Positions 16,362-25,406 of a DNA stretch of 43,784 bases are shown here, piece after piece (positions within the stretch are counted from its first letter, which is position 1; every line of letters begins with the position of its first letter). The stretch is from Nitrospirota bacterium (lineage in GTDB: Bacteria > Nitrospirota > Nitrospiria > JACQBW01): NCBI GenBank assembly GCA_016178585.1, contig JACOTA010000075.1, positions 1 through 43,784 on the forward strand. Reading direction: 5' to 3'. The translations under genes were made by a program, and so were the position numbers. The notes under the pieces are model-generated. The model did not search any database. It was not told the origin of the DNA and was given only the letters and a program-made list of their open reading frames with translations.

Positions 16362-16537
16362 AAAATTCCTTCCACAAAATTAAAAAAAATTAAATTTTAT
16401 TAAAACATCATTATTTTCAATATAACAAGATTAAAAAAAACCGTCAATGGAAATGGACAGCAAAAAAATCGTCAGGCGTCAGCCAAACAATAGCCGTAAG
16501 GGGCCGGGCGCGGAAAAAAAGGTTAAGACCTTAGAAA

Positions 16538-17776
16538 TTATGGACCTGTTTGAAGGCCGCCAATGACAAAAATTGCACCCTGAGCGCTTGTTGCGGAAAA
16601 ATAGGTGACCGGTTTGGGTAAAGAAATTTCCTGGTTCCAGGTTAAAAGAGAAGCTGGCGTCGACGAAAAGACCTCCCTTCGGATAATTTCAGGTGTATTG
16701 AGAGTTCCTGAAACACCCCCTAAGAGAAAGATTCCGGAAAATTTTTGGATATCCTGTAAATACAAGCCAACAGCCTTACTAATCCCCACTCCGTTGGGTA
16801 GTTCCCCCGGAACACAAGAACTGGGGCTACAACTCAGAGCGCCACTAAAAACATTGGCATCAAACGTATAGACCGTATTTGAATTTTGAATTCCATCCCA
16901 TCCTCCCATAACCCAGAGGCGACTTGCATCCGCGACAGCTGCCGCCGTATAAAGCTTTTTTGGCATCGTGTAGCGGTATACAGAAGAAACGGAATAACCG
17001 GGACCGGTTAAATCCGTCGTAAGATTGTAGCCGTAGATTTTTTCTGAAAACACTGTACTCTGCGAACCGACGCAATTAGGGCTGCAATTCGGCGGTGGAA
17101 ACCCCGATTCAACCCCACCGACCACATATAATCTATTCCCCAATACGACAGAAGCCTGTCCGGTCTCTTCAACCGGGAGATCTCCGACCCATTGCCATGG
17201 ACCTAATAAAGGAACGGGCGGTTTAACCGAGCTATCCATGGTAATGGCCGCCCGGTAAATTGTTTTCTGAAACCCCATCCCAATACCCCCGATGACATAA
17301 ATAGCATTGTTATAAATGATACTGGAATGGCCTCGCAATGAAACGGGCAATCTATTTTTTTCAACCGCAAAGTCAGAAAGCACGACAGTTGTTGGTTGAA
17401 CCAAAACCAAATATCTATAGACCGTATCAACGTTGATCGGATCGGTTGAAAGGGTAGAATCATAATAAGCGCCTCCGAGCACATAAATATAAGAAAGCCC
17501 GGAAATAGAATCTGTATAGGTGACACTCGAGGTTTGAAAAAGGGGTTGAGGAAGAGGCACGGATGAAATTTTAACCCCTGAGATGGCGCCTGAGCCTGTC
17601 TGCCCCCCCCCGGCGGGAGGATTCGTCTGAAGGATAACAATCTGATCTGTCGTTGTATTTTGAACCGCGGGGGGCGCCGGGTCTTCTTTTCCACACCCTG
17701 TCAACAATACGAAGAAAAGAAAAAAACAAATTGGAGCAAGGGTTTTTGGAATCCGGAGGATTGAGAGTAATATCAT
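16538..17776 (-). CDS. Kelch-repeat lipoprotein
   Basis: A 412-residue exported protein. The signal peptide ends in the lipobox LLTGC (Cys28). Six Kelch-type blades follow, each with a hydrophobic strand and a double glycine: YVLGGAYY, YVIGGIGM, YVVGGVES, WVMGGWDG, FLLGGVSG and FVIGGLQT. They would close a six-bladed beta-propeller anchored to a membrane. The protein ends five residues after the sixth blade motif, which is compatible with circular closure of the fold. The ligand is unknown. No Shine-Dalgarno sequence is seen before the ATG, and a CATAAT box lies about 8 bases upstream, so the transcript may have a very short leader. Confidence 0.82.
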   Translation of the reverse strand: MILLSILRIPKTLAPICFFLFFVLLTGCGKEDPAPPAVQNTTTDQIVILQTNPPAGGGQTGSGAISGVKISSVPLPQPLFQTSSVTYTDSISGLSYIYVLGGAYYDSTLSTDPINVDTVYRYLVLVQPTTVVLSDFAVEKNRLPVSLRGHSSIIYNNAIYVIGGIGMGFQKTIYRAAITMDSSVKPPVPLLGPWQWVGDLPVEETGQASVVLGNRLYVVGGVESGFPPPNCSPNCVGSQSTVFSEKIYGYNLTTDLTGPGYSVSSVYRYTMPKKLYTAAAVADASRLWVMGGWDGIQNSNTVYTFDANVFSGALSCSPSSCVPGELPNGVGISKAVGLYLQDIQKFSGIFLLGGVSGTLNTPEIIRREVFSSTPASLLTWNQEISLPKPVTYFSATSAQGAIFVIGGLQTGP

Positions 17777-17885
17777 CTAGATATATTATGCAAGATAAAG
17801 ACCGAAATAAACATCATAAAATGATCCCTAACTTACTCATAAATAAGGGGTTTTAATAGATAAACCTCATCGAGGCCAAAACAAT

Positions 17886-18611
17886 TCAAATTGACGGAAA
17901 TTTTTTGCCCAATATGTGAAAAATAAAGATATCTAAAATGCGGCTAATTTCTTTAATCACTTCCTCTGACGGCTTAATTCTCTGTACCAGATCAGGATCC
18001 AATTTAAAGGTCCTCTTTAATATCGCCTGGGCAGCCATCGATACCGGGAACGATTGTCCGCAATTTATTGGAAGGCAAGAAGAACAGACAATTCCACCCA
18101 AAATGGGAGAAAAACTAACTTGAGGTTGGGATTCGCGACATTTCACGCACCGGTCCAGACACATTTCGTAGCCGGCATATCCGATAAGCTTGGTTTTAAA
18201 AAGGTTAATGACATTCGGTGTGGCATTAAAACTTTTCAAGTAATCCAATAATTTAAGAAATAGATTGAAAATGGAGGGAGAGGGATCGCCCTCCGGCGAT
18301 AAAGATTCCACAAGCAGACAAAAATTGGAAGTATAGATAATCTTATCAAAATCCGATCTTAATTTCTGAAAAGACTCAATAATATCGGATTGAAACAAAC
18401 GATACATGACCTGGGGGTTTTTATCGTAAATGACCAGGTGTCCAAAAGTGAAGGGCTCCAGCGAACTTCCATATTTATTTTTCATTTTCCTGGCGCCCTT
18501 GGCGACCACTTTTATCTTGCCCAGTTTTGAAGAATAAAAGGTCACAAGCTTGTCAGCCTCTCCCAGTTTCAAAGAGTTGATGACGATAGCGTCGGTTTCA
18601 ATTAAAGGCAC
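17886..18611 (-). CDS. recO: DNA repair protein RecO
   Basis: A 241-residue RecFOR-pathway mediator that loads RecA on SSB-coated single strands. The N-terminal OB-fold starts ETDAIVINSLKLGEADKLVTFYSSKLGKIKVVAKGARK. The C-terminal helical domain holds a zinc site, CLDRCVKC followed by CSSC (about 155-185). The length is normal. The ATG lies 24 bases after the Nramp gene, in a run era - MgtE-like - Nramp - recO on the minus strand. Nearby era and recO occur together in many bacteria, with the two transporter-related genes inserted between them here. Confidence 0.93.
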   Translation of the reverse strand: MPLIETDAIVINSLKLGEADKLVTFYSSKLGKIKVVAKGARKMKNKYGSSLEPFTFGHLVIYDKNPQVMYRLFQSDIIESFQKLRSDFDKIIYTSNFCLLVESLSPEGDPSPSIFNLFLKLLDYLKSFNATPNVINLFKTKLIGYAGYEMCLDRCVKCRESQPQVSFSPILGGIVCSSCLPINCGQSFPVSMAAQAILKRTFKLDPDLVQRIKPSEEVIKEISRILDIFIFHILGKKFPSI

Positions 18612-18635
18612 GATTTGCTCCGGAATAGGGCGGCT

Positions 18636-19883
18636 TCAAGGCCCGAAACGATTTGCCAGGTTAGGAAATAAAAGGGCGGCGGAAAGTAAAAACGTCAATA
18701 CAATCAATATGGAAACCGTCACCCAGGTAATGAGATTAAGGAAACGCGGGTTCGTGTAATTACCCATTAAATAGGGATCGTTGATCAGGAGAATCATAAA
18801 AATAAGAACAAAAGGAAGCATTATTCCATTTGCTACCTGCGAAAGAAACATGATTTTCAATAAAGGCGCGTTTGGAATTAAAATGCTGACGGCTCCGATA
18901 ACGATCAACCCGGTGTAAAGCCACATAAATTGAGGCGCTTCTTTAAACGTTTTATTAATTCCGGCCTCCCATCCAAATCCTTCACAGACATAATAAGCCG
19001 TGGCTAACGGTAAAATCGAAGCCGCAAACAATGAGGCGTTTGCAAGACCGAACGCAAAAAGTTCAGCTGCAAATTTTCCGGCAAGCGGCGCTAACGACAG
19101 GGCGGCATCTTTGGCTGTTTCCACCGTGATATGATTTTCGAATAAAGTTGCGGCACAGGCCACAATGATAAAAAAGGCCACAACATCGGTAAAAACACAC
19201 CCTAAAATCACGTCGAGTCTTGAAATCCTGTATTGCTGAATTTCTACCCTTTTTTCAACGATTGCTGATTGCAGATAAAACTGCATCCATGGAGCGATGG
19301 TCGTGCCGATGACGCCGATCAGCATGATCAAGTAATCGGTCTGAAACGAAATTTGCGGAACAACCGTTTGAACCAGGATGGTCTTCCATGGCGGATGAGC
19401 CAAAAAACCGGAAATAATGTAGGTCACATAAATCGTACAGGCGACTAAAAAGACCTTTTCAACGGTCCGGTAGGTCCCCTTAACCACAAGCCACCAGATT
19501 AGCAGGGCGCCAATAGGGACGGAAATATATTTATTGACTCCGAAAATTTCCATGGCCGCCGCCCATCCGGCGAATTCTGCGACTGTATTTCCCAAATCAG
19601 TCAAAAGGAGAAGAATCATCAGGTAAAAAGTGACCTTAATCCCATAATTTTCACGAATTAAATCAGCCAGCCCTTTACCCGTAACGACACCCATGCGGGA
19701 GGCCATCTCCTGAATAATAATCAGGGCAACCGTTATGGGAATCAACGTCCAGAGAAGGGAATAGCCAAATTGAGCGCCTGCAAGGGAGTAAGTGGTTATT
19801 CCACCCGCATCATTGTCGACATTGGCTGTAATAATCCCCGGGCCAATGATTGAAAGAAATAAAAGGATTTTTTTCCGATTCAT
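18636..19883 (-). CDS. divergent Nramp-family divalent metal transporter (possible Mg2+ type)
   Basis: A 415-residue inner-membrane protein with about eleven TM helices. The start GPGIITANVDNDAGGITTYSLAGAQFGYSLLW aligns with Nramp TM1, but the metal-binding DPGN is DAGG (Asp kept, Asn lost). In TM6, GTTIAPWMQFYLQS replaces MPHN, so the conserved metal-binding Met is Ala. In canonical Nramp proteins this Met selects transition metals, and its replacement allows Mg2+ or Ca2+ transport. The gene lies 19 bases downstream of a protein with the Mg2+-sensing domains of MgtE, which also points to Mg2+. I infer a Mg2+-related function; Mn2+ or Fe2+ transport is less likely but not excluded. Confidence 0.85.
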   Translation of the reverse strand: MNRKKILLFLSIIGPGIITANVDNDAGGITTYSLAGAQFGYSLLWTLIPITVALIIIQEMASRMGVVTGKGLADLIRENYGIKVTFYLMILLLLTDLGNTVAEFAGWAAAMEIFGVNKYISVPIGALLIWWLVVKGTYRTVEKVFLVACTIYVTYIISGFLAHPPWKTILVQTVVPQISFQTDYLIMLIGVIGTTIAPWMQFYLQSAIVEKRVEIQQYRISRLDVILGCVFTDVVAFFIIVACAATLFENHITVETAKDAALSLAPLAGKFAAELFAFGLANASLFAASILPLATAYYVCEGFGWEAGINKTFKEAPQFMWLYTGLIVIGAVSILIPNAPLLKIMFLSQVANGIMLPFVLIFMILLINDPYLMGNYTNPRFLNLITWVTVSILIVLTFLLSAALLFPNLANRFGP

Positions 19884-19902
19884 AAGTCAGACAGAATGAA
19901 AT

Positions 19903-21147
19903 TTAAGTATTTCGAAGGTAATAGCTCATGAGCAGGTCCACCACATCATCTACCGTGACAATCCCGAGAAGTTTTTTTTCTTCATCCAAAACCGGAATGG
20001 CTAAAAGGTTATATTTAGAAATCAACGAGGCCACTTCCCTCTGGGGCGAATGGGGCGCGACAAATTTAATATGGGTCGTCATCCCAACCGATATTTTTTG
20101 ATCCCAGCGGGAGAGCAACAAATCCCGTAACGAACAGATTCCCAGTAATGTGCTTTGTTCATCAATCACATAAAGATAGTAAATGGTTTCAACTTCACGG
20201 CCTGTTTCTTTTATTTTCAAGATGGCTTCGTCACAGGTAAAATCCGGAGAGACCGTAAAAACCTCGGTGGTCATCATCCCGCCCGCCGTATCTTCCTGAT
20301 GCTCCAGCAATTCCTGAAGCTCCGCGGCCTCTTCTTTTTCCATTGCCTGAATAATTTGCTGGGCGCTCTTTTCGGACAAATCTCCCAGAACGTCTGCCGC
20401 TTCATCGGGGGGCATGATTTCCAGAATATCCGATGCCTCTCCCCGATCCATTTTCTCGACGATTTTCACCTGCGTATCGGGGTCCAATTCAGACAAGGTC
20501 CTGGCAGCCGTATTTTTATCAAGGGACTTAAACAACAGTTCTCTTTCTTTCATCGAGACCTGCTCCATGATATGGGCGATGTCCTGAGGGAGAAGCTGTG
20601 CCACCTTTTGGCGGGAAATATTTAATTCGAGCCTTCTTAGTTGAGGTTGAATCGGCCCCACAAACGCCCAGCTGATGAGATTCTTAGATCCCTTTTCATC
20701 GAATTTTTTTCGCCACCACTCCCGGGTTTTTCCGCCTAACAGTCTTCTTAAAATCCCCCCCACGCCAACGTCGGCTGAAGTCAGCGACAGGGTTCCTTTA
20801 ATATCCTGAAGTTCCAGATCGTTTACCCTTACGACCTTGGCCCCGTGGATATCGACAATTTGTTTATCCAAAATATCCCTTTTAATCAGAATTTCCTGGC
20901 GGGTGAGCTCAACGGGCATCCGGTCGGATTTTGAAACTTTTGTTGAAATAAACCGGCGGTTATAAATCAGAACCATTTCCCAGGGTAAAATATAGTCTTT
21001 GCGGAAACCATATAAAATGGATGAAACCTTCGGAAATATTTCTCCGCCCGCAATGAAAAAATCTTTTACCCGCCCGATTTCTTCACCCGATTGGTCGAGA
21101 ACCGGAATTCCAAGCAATTCGCTGACATAAACCGAACCGTTACTCAT
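19903..21147 (-). CDS. soluble MgtE-type sensor: PRC-barrel + MgtE N domain + CBS pair, no channel
   Basis: A 414-residue cytoplasmic protein. Residues 1-80 and about 90-125 form PRC-barrel-like modules. Residues about 175-285 form the MgtE N superhelix, with MSMKERELLFKSL-like and EIMPPDEAADVLGDL repeats. Residues about 290-410 hold two CBS domains (TTEVFTVSPDF; MTTHIKFVAPHSP). In MgtE channels the N and CBS domains bind Mg2+ and close the pore; here the transmembrane channel part is absent. The gene overlaps era by 8 bases and is followed 19 bases later by an Nramp transporter. A regulatory subunit for that transporter is the obvious inference. CBS domains could also bind adenine nucleotides. 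Confidence 0.88.
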   Translation of the reverse strand: MSNGSVYVSELLGIPVLDQSGEEIGRVKDFFIAGGEIFPKVSSILYGFRKDYILPWEMVLIYNRRFISTKVSKSDRMPVELTRQEILIKRDILDKQIVDIHGAKVVRVNDLELQDIKGTLSLTSADVGVGGILRRLLGGKTREWWRKKFDEKGSKNLISWAFVGPIQPQLRRLELNISRQKVAQLLPQDIAHIMEQVSMKERELLFKSLDKNTAARTLSELDPDTQVKIVEKMDRGEASDILEIMPPDEAADVLGDLSEKSAQQIIQAMEKEEAAELQELLEHQEDTAGGMMTTEVFTVSPDFTCDEAILKIKETGREVETIYYLYVIDEQSTLLGICSLRDLLLSRWDQKISVGMTTHIKFVAPHSPQREVASLISKYNLLAIPVLDEEKKLLGIVTVDDVVDLLMSYYLRNT

Positions 21148-22087
21148 ATCCGAGACTTTTCAAAATTTGATCGTTATTTTTCCAGTTTTCACTGACTTCT
21201 ACCCAGGTTTCAAGGTAGACTTTTCTTCCGATTATTTTTTCCAGCTCCAGGCGGGCTTCGGTTCCAATCTTTTTTAACGATTCGCCTCTTCGTCCGATTA
21301 AAATCCCTTTTTGAGAAGCCCGGTCAACATAGATGACCGCCTTAATCGAAACCTGATTTTTTTCGGGTTTTTCCTCATAGGTTTCGATCTTTACGGCAAC
21401 CGAATAAGGGACCTCCTGGTAGACTTTCTGAATAATTTTTTCCCGAATAACCTCAGCGGCAATAAAACGAAGCGGTTGATCGGTGTATTCATCCTCCGGG
21501 AAAAGCGGAGGTCCTTCCGGCAGATAGGCCTTCGCAACATTCATAAGGTGGTCAATATTCTCATTTTTTGACGCCGAAACCGGAATAATTTCATTGAAAG
21601 AGTGTGTTCTTGTTATTTCGCCAATCACGGGAAGGAGTTCTTCCCTTGAGACGAGATCGGCCTTGGTGATGACCAAAAAAATGGGTTTCCCCTGGTCCTG
21701 AGCCCCTTTTTTTTGATCTTTCCTGACAAATTCGACCAAATCGGCGTCCATCGCCAATCCCTTTTTTCCCATTTCCATCAACAAGAAAATCAAATCCGCT
21801 TCCAAAATGACATTAACCGCATTTCGCACCATCGATTCGTTTAACTTGGATTTAGGTTTATGGAGACCGGGGGTATCGATTAACAAAAATTGAGCATCCG
21901 GATCGGTTCTGATTCCCAGGATTCGATTTCTGGTGGTCTGCGGTTTATCTGAAACAATCGCCAGTTTTTCTCCCAGAATTCGATTTAACAGCGTCGACTT
22001 TCCCACATTAGGCCGTCCAATCAAGCCAATGGAACCGGTTTTAAAAACGCCGGGAACCGGTGTTTTCTCTTCTTTTTTAACTTTCAT
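21140..22087 (-). CDS. era: GTPase Era
   Basis: A 315-residue ribosome-assembly GTPase that acts on the 3' end of 16S rRNA. G1 GRPNVGKST, the switch region with QTTRNRILGI, G3 DTPG, G4 TKAD and G5 SASK are visible. The C-terminal KH domain contains VIYVDRASQKGILIGRRGESLKKIG. The length is typical. TGGAGA lies just before the ATG. Its stop overlaps the start of the MgtE-like gene by 8 bases, so the metal-transport genes are translationally coupled to a ribosome-biogenesis factor. The gap upstream (22088-22202) contains only AT-rich sequence and probably the promoter. Confidence 0.95.
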   Translation of the reverse strand: MKVKKEEKTPVPGVFKTGSIGLIGRPNVGKSTLLNRILGEKLAIVSDKPQTTRNRILGIRTDPDAQFLLIDTPGLHKPKSKLNESMVRNAVNVILEADLIFLLMEMGKKGLAMDADLVEFVRKDQKKGAQDQGKPIFLVITKADLVSREELLPVIGEITRTHSFNEIIPVSASKNENIDHLMNVAKAYLPEGPPLFPEDEYTDQPLRFIAAEVIREKIIQKVYQEVPYSVAVKIETYEEKPEKNQVSIKAVIYVDRASQKGILIGRRGESLKKIGTEARLELEKIIGRKVYLETWVEVSENWKNNDQILKSLGYE

Positions 22088-22202
22088 TTCTCCATCTGAT
22101 GAAAAGGAAATAATTTAATTTTTTTTACGAAATAACAACAGGATATATAACATAGAAAGGAGGGATCAGCAAGCTCGAACCGGATTTTTTTCAAGACACC
22201 TC

Positions 22203-22234
22203 AAACGGGAGTCTCTCTATCAAATATCCCGTTT
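22203..22234 (-). terminator. inverted repeat after cusA (possible terminator)
   Basis: AAACGGGA (22203-22210) and TCCCGTTT (22227-22234) are perfect inverted repeats with a 16-base loop, located 8 bases beyond the cusA stop. No U-tract follows on the minus strand, so it may be a processing or Rho-assisted site rather than a classic terminator. Confidence 0.4.
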
Positions 22235-22241
22235 CTTCTCT

Positions 22242-25200
22242 TCAAACTCTTTTTTCGAATTTTTTAAATTTTCTCCTTTGCCAGACAAGATAAATGGCTG
22301 GAATAACAAAAAGGGTTAAGAACGTGGTAGACACCATTCCTCCCACCATCGGGACGGCGATCCGTTTCATCACCTCGGCGCCGGTTCCGTGACTCCACAA
22401 AATAGGGACCAACCCCGCTATAATCGCCGTTGCCGTCATGACAATCGGACGGATCCGTCTCACAGCCCCTTCAACGATTCCCTCAATTAATTCTGTTTCA
22501 TTTTCCAGGCTTCCTTTTTCTTGCCGGGTCTTTAAAGCCTGGTCCAGATAAACAATCATAATCACCCCGATCTCGGTTGCTACCCCTGCTAAAGCAATAA
22601 AACCGACCCAGACGGCGACGCTCAGGTTGTAATGCAACGAAAAAAGATTCAGGATATAAAGGAGAAGCACTCCTCCGATTAAAGAAAAAGGAACCGTTAA
22701 AAGAACCAGAAAGGACCTGCTGATTGAATTAAAATTTAAATAAAGCAAGACAAAGATGGCCAGAAGGGTCAATGGAATAATAATTTTAAATCGTTCTTTT
22801 GCTCTTAAAAGATATTGATAAGAACCGACCCAGCCTAATGTCGTCCCTTTCAGGTCTATTTTTTGGGAAATCTTTTCTTTAGCCTCCTGAACATACCCTC
22901 CCAGGTCTCGCCCGGTGACATCCACATAAACGATCCCCGCAAGGGAACCATTCTCATCCTTGATCATGGGAGCCCCTGTGGATATTGAAATATCCGCCAA
23001 TTGAACCATTGGAATCTGAACCCCTGTCGGGGCAGGGACCAGAACTCTCCCTAACTTATTGATATCATCTCTCAATTCCTGCGGGTACCGGACATTGACG
23101 GAATACCTTTCCCGGCCGGAAATAATCGTGGTCACATTCACCCCTCCGATCGCGGATTCGATGATCTCTTCAATATCCGAAACAGAAAGATCGTACCGGG
23201 CCGCCTTCTGCCGGTCGATTTTAAAATCAATAAAATAGCCGCCGCTGACCCTTTCAGAAAAAGCGCTCCGCGTTCCTGGAATTCCGCTCAGCACCCCTTC
23301 AATTTCACTTCCAATACGGTTAATGTCATCCAGATCCTTCCCATAGATTTTAATTCCAAGGGCGCTCCTCACCCCGGTTGCCAGCATTTCCGTCCGGGTT
23401 TGAATCGGCATCCAAAAAATATTGGGGATTCCCGGAAAACGGACGGCCTGGTCCATCTCGGAGATGAGCTTCTCCTGCGTCATTCCGGGTCTCCATTGAT
23501 CTTCCGGTTTCAAAGTAATGGTGGTTTCGCCCATTGAAATAGGGGCAGAATCGGTTGAGGTATCGGCCCGTCCTATTTTTCCGAAAACGGTCTCCACTTC
23601 CGGAATCCGCTTCAATAAAGCATCCTGTTGCTGGAGAATCTGCGAGGCTTTCGTAATAGAGATTCCCGGAAGGGTAGTCGGCATATAAAGAATGGTCCCT
23701 TCATTTAAAGGGGGCATAAACTCGGACCCCATCTTCAAAAAAATGGGGATGGTCAGAAAAAACAGGGCCACCGCTGATGCCACGATGATCACCGGGCGTT
23801 TCAAAACAAACCGAAGAGCAGGCTCATAGAGGCGAATTAAAAAACGGTTAATCGGATTTTTGGCAACAGGCGTGATTTTTCCCCTGATTAAGAAGACCAT
23901 CAGCAAAGGGATCAGAGTAATGGAAAGAAACGCCGAGAAAAACATGGAGAAGGTTTTGGTAAACGCTAAAGGTTTAAAAAGCCTTCCTTCCTGGGCCTCC
24001 AGCGTAAAAATCGGCATAAAGGAAACGGTGATAATCAAGAGTGAAAAAAAGAGCGGTTTTCCCAATTCTTTGGCGGCCGCCAGAATCACTTCTGACCGTT
24101 TTTTTTCAGGCTCTTCTTCAAGACGCCGATGGGCATTTTCAATCATCACAATGGCGCCATCTGCCATGGCCCCGATCGCTATGGCAATCCCTCCCAAAGA
24201 CATCACATTCGAGGTCAGATGAAGCAGAGACATGGCGATAAAGGAGAGGAGGATGGCAATCGGAAGGCTGATAATCGCCACGAGGGCTGACCGGAAATGG
24301 AATAAAAAAATAATCGTGACCCCGCTCACCACCAGCGTTACTTCAATGAGTTTTTCTTTCAGTGTCGCAATGGCCCGTAAAATCAGACCCGAACGATCAT
24401 AGGTCGGAACGATTTTAAGCCCTGTCGGCAGACCGGATTGAATCTCGGCTATTTTTTCCTTGACCCGTTCGATGACTTTCAAGGCATTTTCACCGTACCG
24501 CATAATCACAATCCCGCCGACGACTTCTCCTTCGCCGTTTAATTCCGTGACGCCTCTTCTCATTTCAGGACCGACGGTCACATGGGAGATATCTTTGAGT
24601 AAAATGGGCACTCCGCTCTTGCTGACGCCCAGGGGAATCAATTCAAGATCGGTCAGGCTTTTAATATAGCCCTGGCCCCGGACCATATATTCCCGTTCGC
24701 TTAATTCGATCGAACGTCCCCCGACATCTTTATTGGCCATCCGAATAGCCTGGGTCACTCTCGTAAAGGGAATATTTAATGCCAGGAGCCGCTGGGGATT
24801 GACATGAACCTGATATTGCTTCTCAAATCCTCCGACGGAGGCCACTTCCGCCACTCCCGGAATCGACTGGAGCTGATATTTCAGGGTCCAATCCTGGTAG
24901 GCCCGAATGTCCGCCAGACTCCGTTTCCCAGAATGATCCACTAACGCGTATTCATAAACCCACCCGACCCCCGTCGCATCCGGTCCTAAAACGGGACGCA
25001 CCCCTTCCGGAAGTTTCCCGGAAACTTTGCTCATAAACTCCAACACCCTGCTTCGGGCCCAGTACATATCCGTTCCATCTTCAAAGACAATGTAGACGTA
25101 AGAAAATCCGAAGTCTGAGGATCCTCTGACATATTTAACTTTTGGAGCCCCCAGCATGGAGGTGACAATGGGATAGGTAATCTGATCCTCGATGAGATTG

Positions 25201-25373
25201 GGACTTCTCCCTTCCCATTCGGTATAGACAATCACCTGGACATCGGAAAGATCAGGGATGGCATCCAGGGGAGTATGGATAACAGCCCAATACCCCCATA
25301 CCGAGAGGAAAACAACTCCCAAAAGGACAATGAGCGGATTTTTACCTGAATAGTCGATCATTCTTTCAATCAT
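22242..25373 (-). CDS. cusA: Cu+/Ag+ efflux RND transporter CusA
   Basis: A 1043-residue inner-membrane RND pump of the heavy-metal efflux group. The TM4 signature AIAIGAMADGAIVMIENAH is almost that of Escherichia coli CusA. The methionines equivalent to CusA Met573 (LYMPTT), Met623 (APISMGE) and Met672 (TEMLATG), which bind and relay copper or silver, are all conserved. This separates it from CzcA-type zinc/cobalt pumps. It acts as a proton-driven trimer with CusB and CusC. The operon order is small protein - cusC - cusB - cusA on the minus strand. The gap to cusB is 33 bases. A CusF-like protein is not visible, but CusB carries its own Met-rich segment. Confidence 0.95.
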   Translation of the reverse strand: MIERMIDYSGKNPLIVLLGVVFLSVWGYWAVIHTPLDAIPDLSDVQVIVYTEWEGRSPNLIEDQITYPIVTSMLGAPKVKYVRGSSDFGFSYVYIVFEDGTDMYWARSRVLEFMSKVSGKLPEGVRPVLGPDATGVGWVYEYALVDHSGKRSLADIRAYQDWTLKYQLQSIPGVAEVASVGGFEKQYQVHVNPQRLLALNIPFTRVTQAIRMANKDVGGRSIELSEREYMVRGQGYIKSLTDLELIPLGVSKSGVPILLKDISHVTVGPEMRRGVTELNGEGEVVGGIVIMRYGENALKVIERVKEKIAEIQSGLPTGLKIVPTYDRSGLILRAIATLKEKLIEVTLVVSGVTIIFLFHFRSALVAIISLPIAILLSFIAMSLLHLTSNVMSLGGIAIAIGAMADGAIVMIENAHRRLEEEPEKKRSEVILAAAKELGKPLFFSLLIITVSFMPIFTLEAQEGRLFKPLAFTKTFSMFFSAFLSITLIPLLMVFLIRGKITPVAKNPINRFLIRLYEPALRFVLKRPVIIVASAVALFFLTIPIFLKMGSEFMPPLNEGTILYMPTTLPGISITKASQILQQQDALLKRIPEVETVFGKIGRADTSTDSAPISMGETTITLKPEDQWRPGMTQEKLISEMDQAVRFPGIPNIFWMPIQTRTEMLATGVRSALGIKIYGKDLDDINRIGSEIEGVLSGIPGTRSAFSERVSGGYFIDFKIDRQKAARYDLSVSDIEEIIESAIGGVNVTTIISGRERYSVNVRYPQELRDDINKLGRVLVPAPTGVQIPMVQLADISISTGAPMIKDENGSLAGIVYVDVTGRDLGGYVQEAKEKISQKIDLKGTTLGWVGSYQYLLRAKERFKIIIPLTLLAIFVLLYLNFNSISRSFLVLLTVPFSLIGGVLLLYILNLFSLHYNLSVAVWVGFIALAGVATEIGVIMIVYLDQALKTRQEKGSLENETELIEGIVEGAVRRIRPIVMTATAIIAGLVPILWSHGTGAEVMKRIAVPMVGGMVSTTFLTLFVIPAIYLVWQRRKFKKFEKRV

Positions 25374-25406
25374 AGGAACAGACTCCGCCTCCCCCCCTGC
25401 AAAAAC

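Noticed and set aside
22242-25373. Long antisense open frames inside cusA and other minus-strand genes
   Set aside because: They mirror the codon bias of the real genes, have no family features and no ribosome sites.
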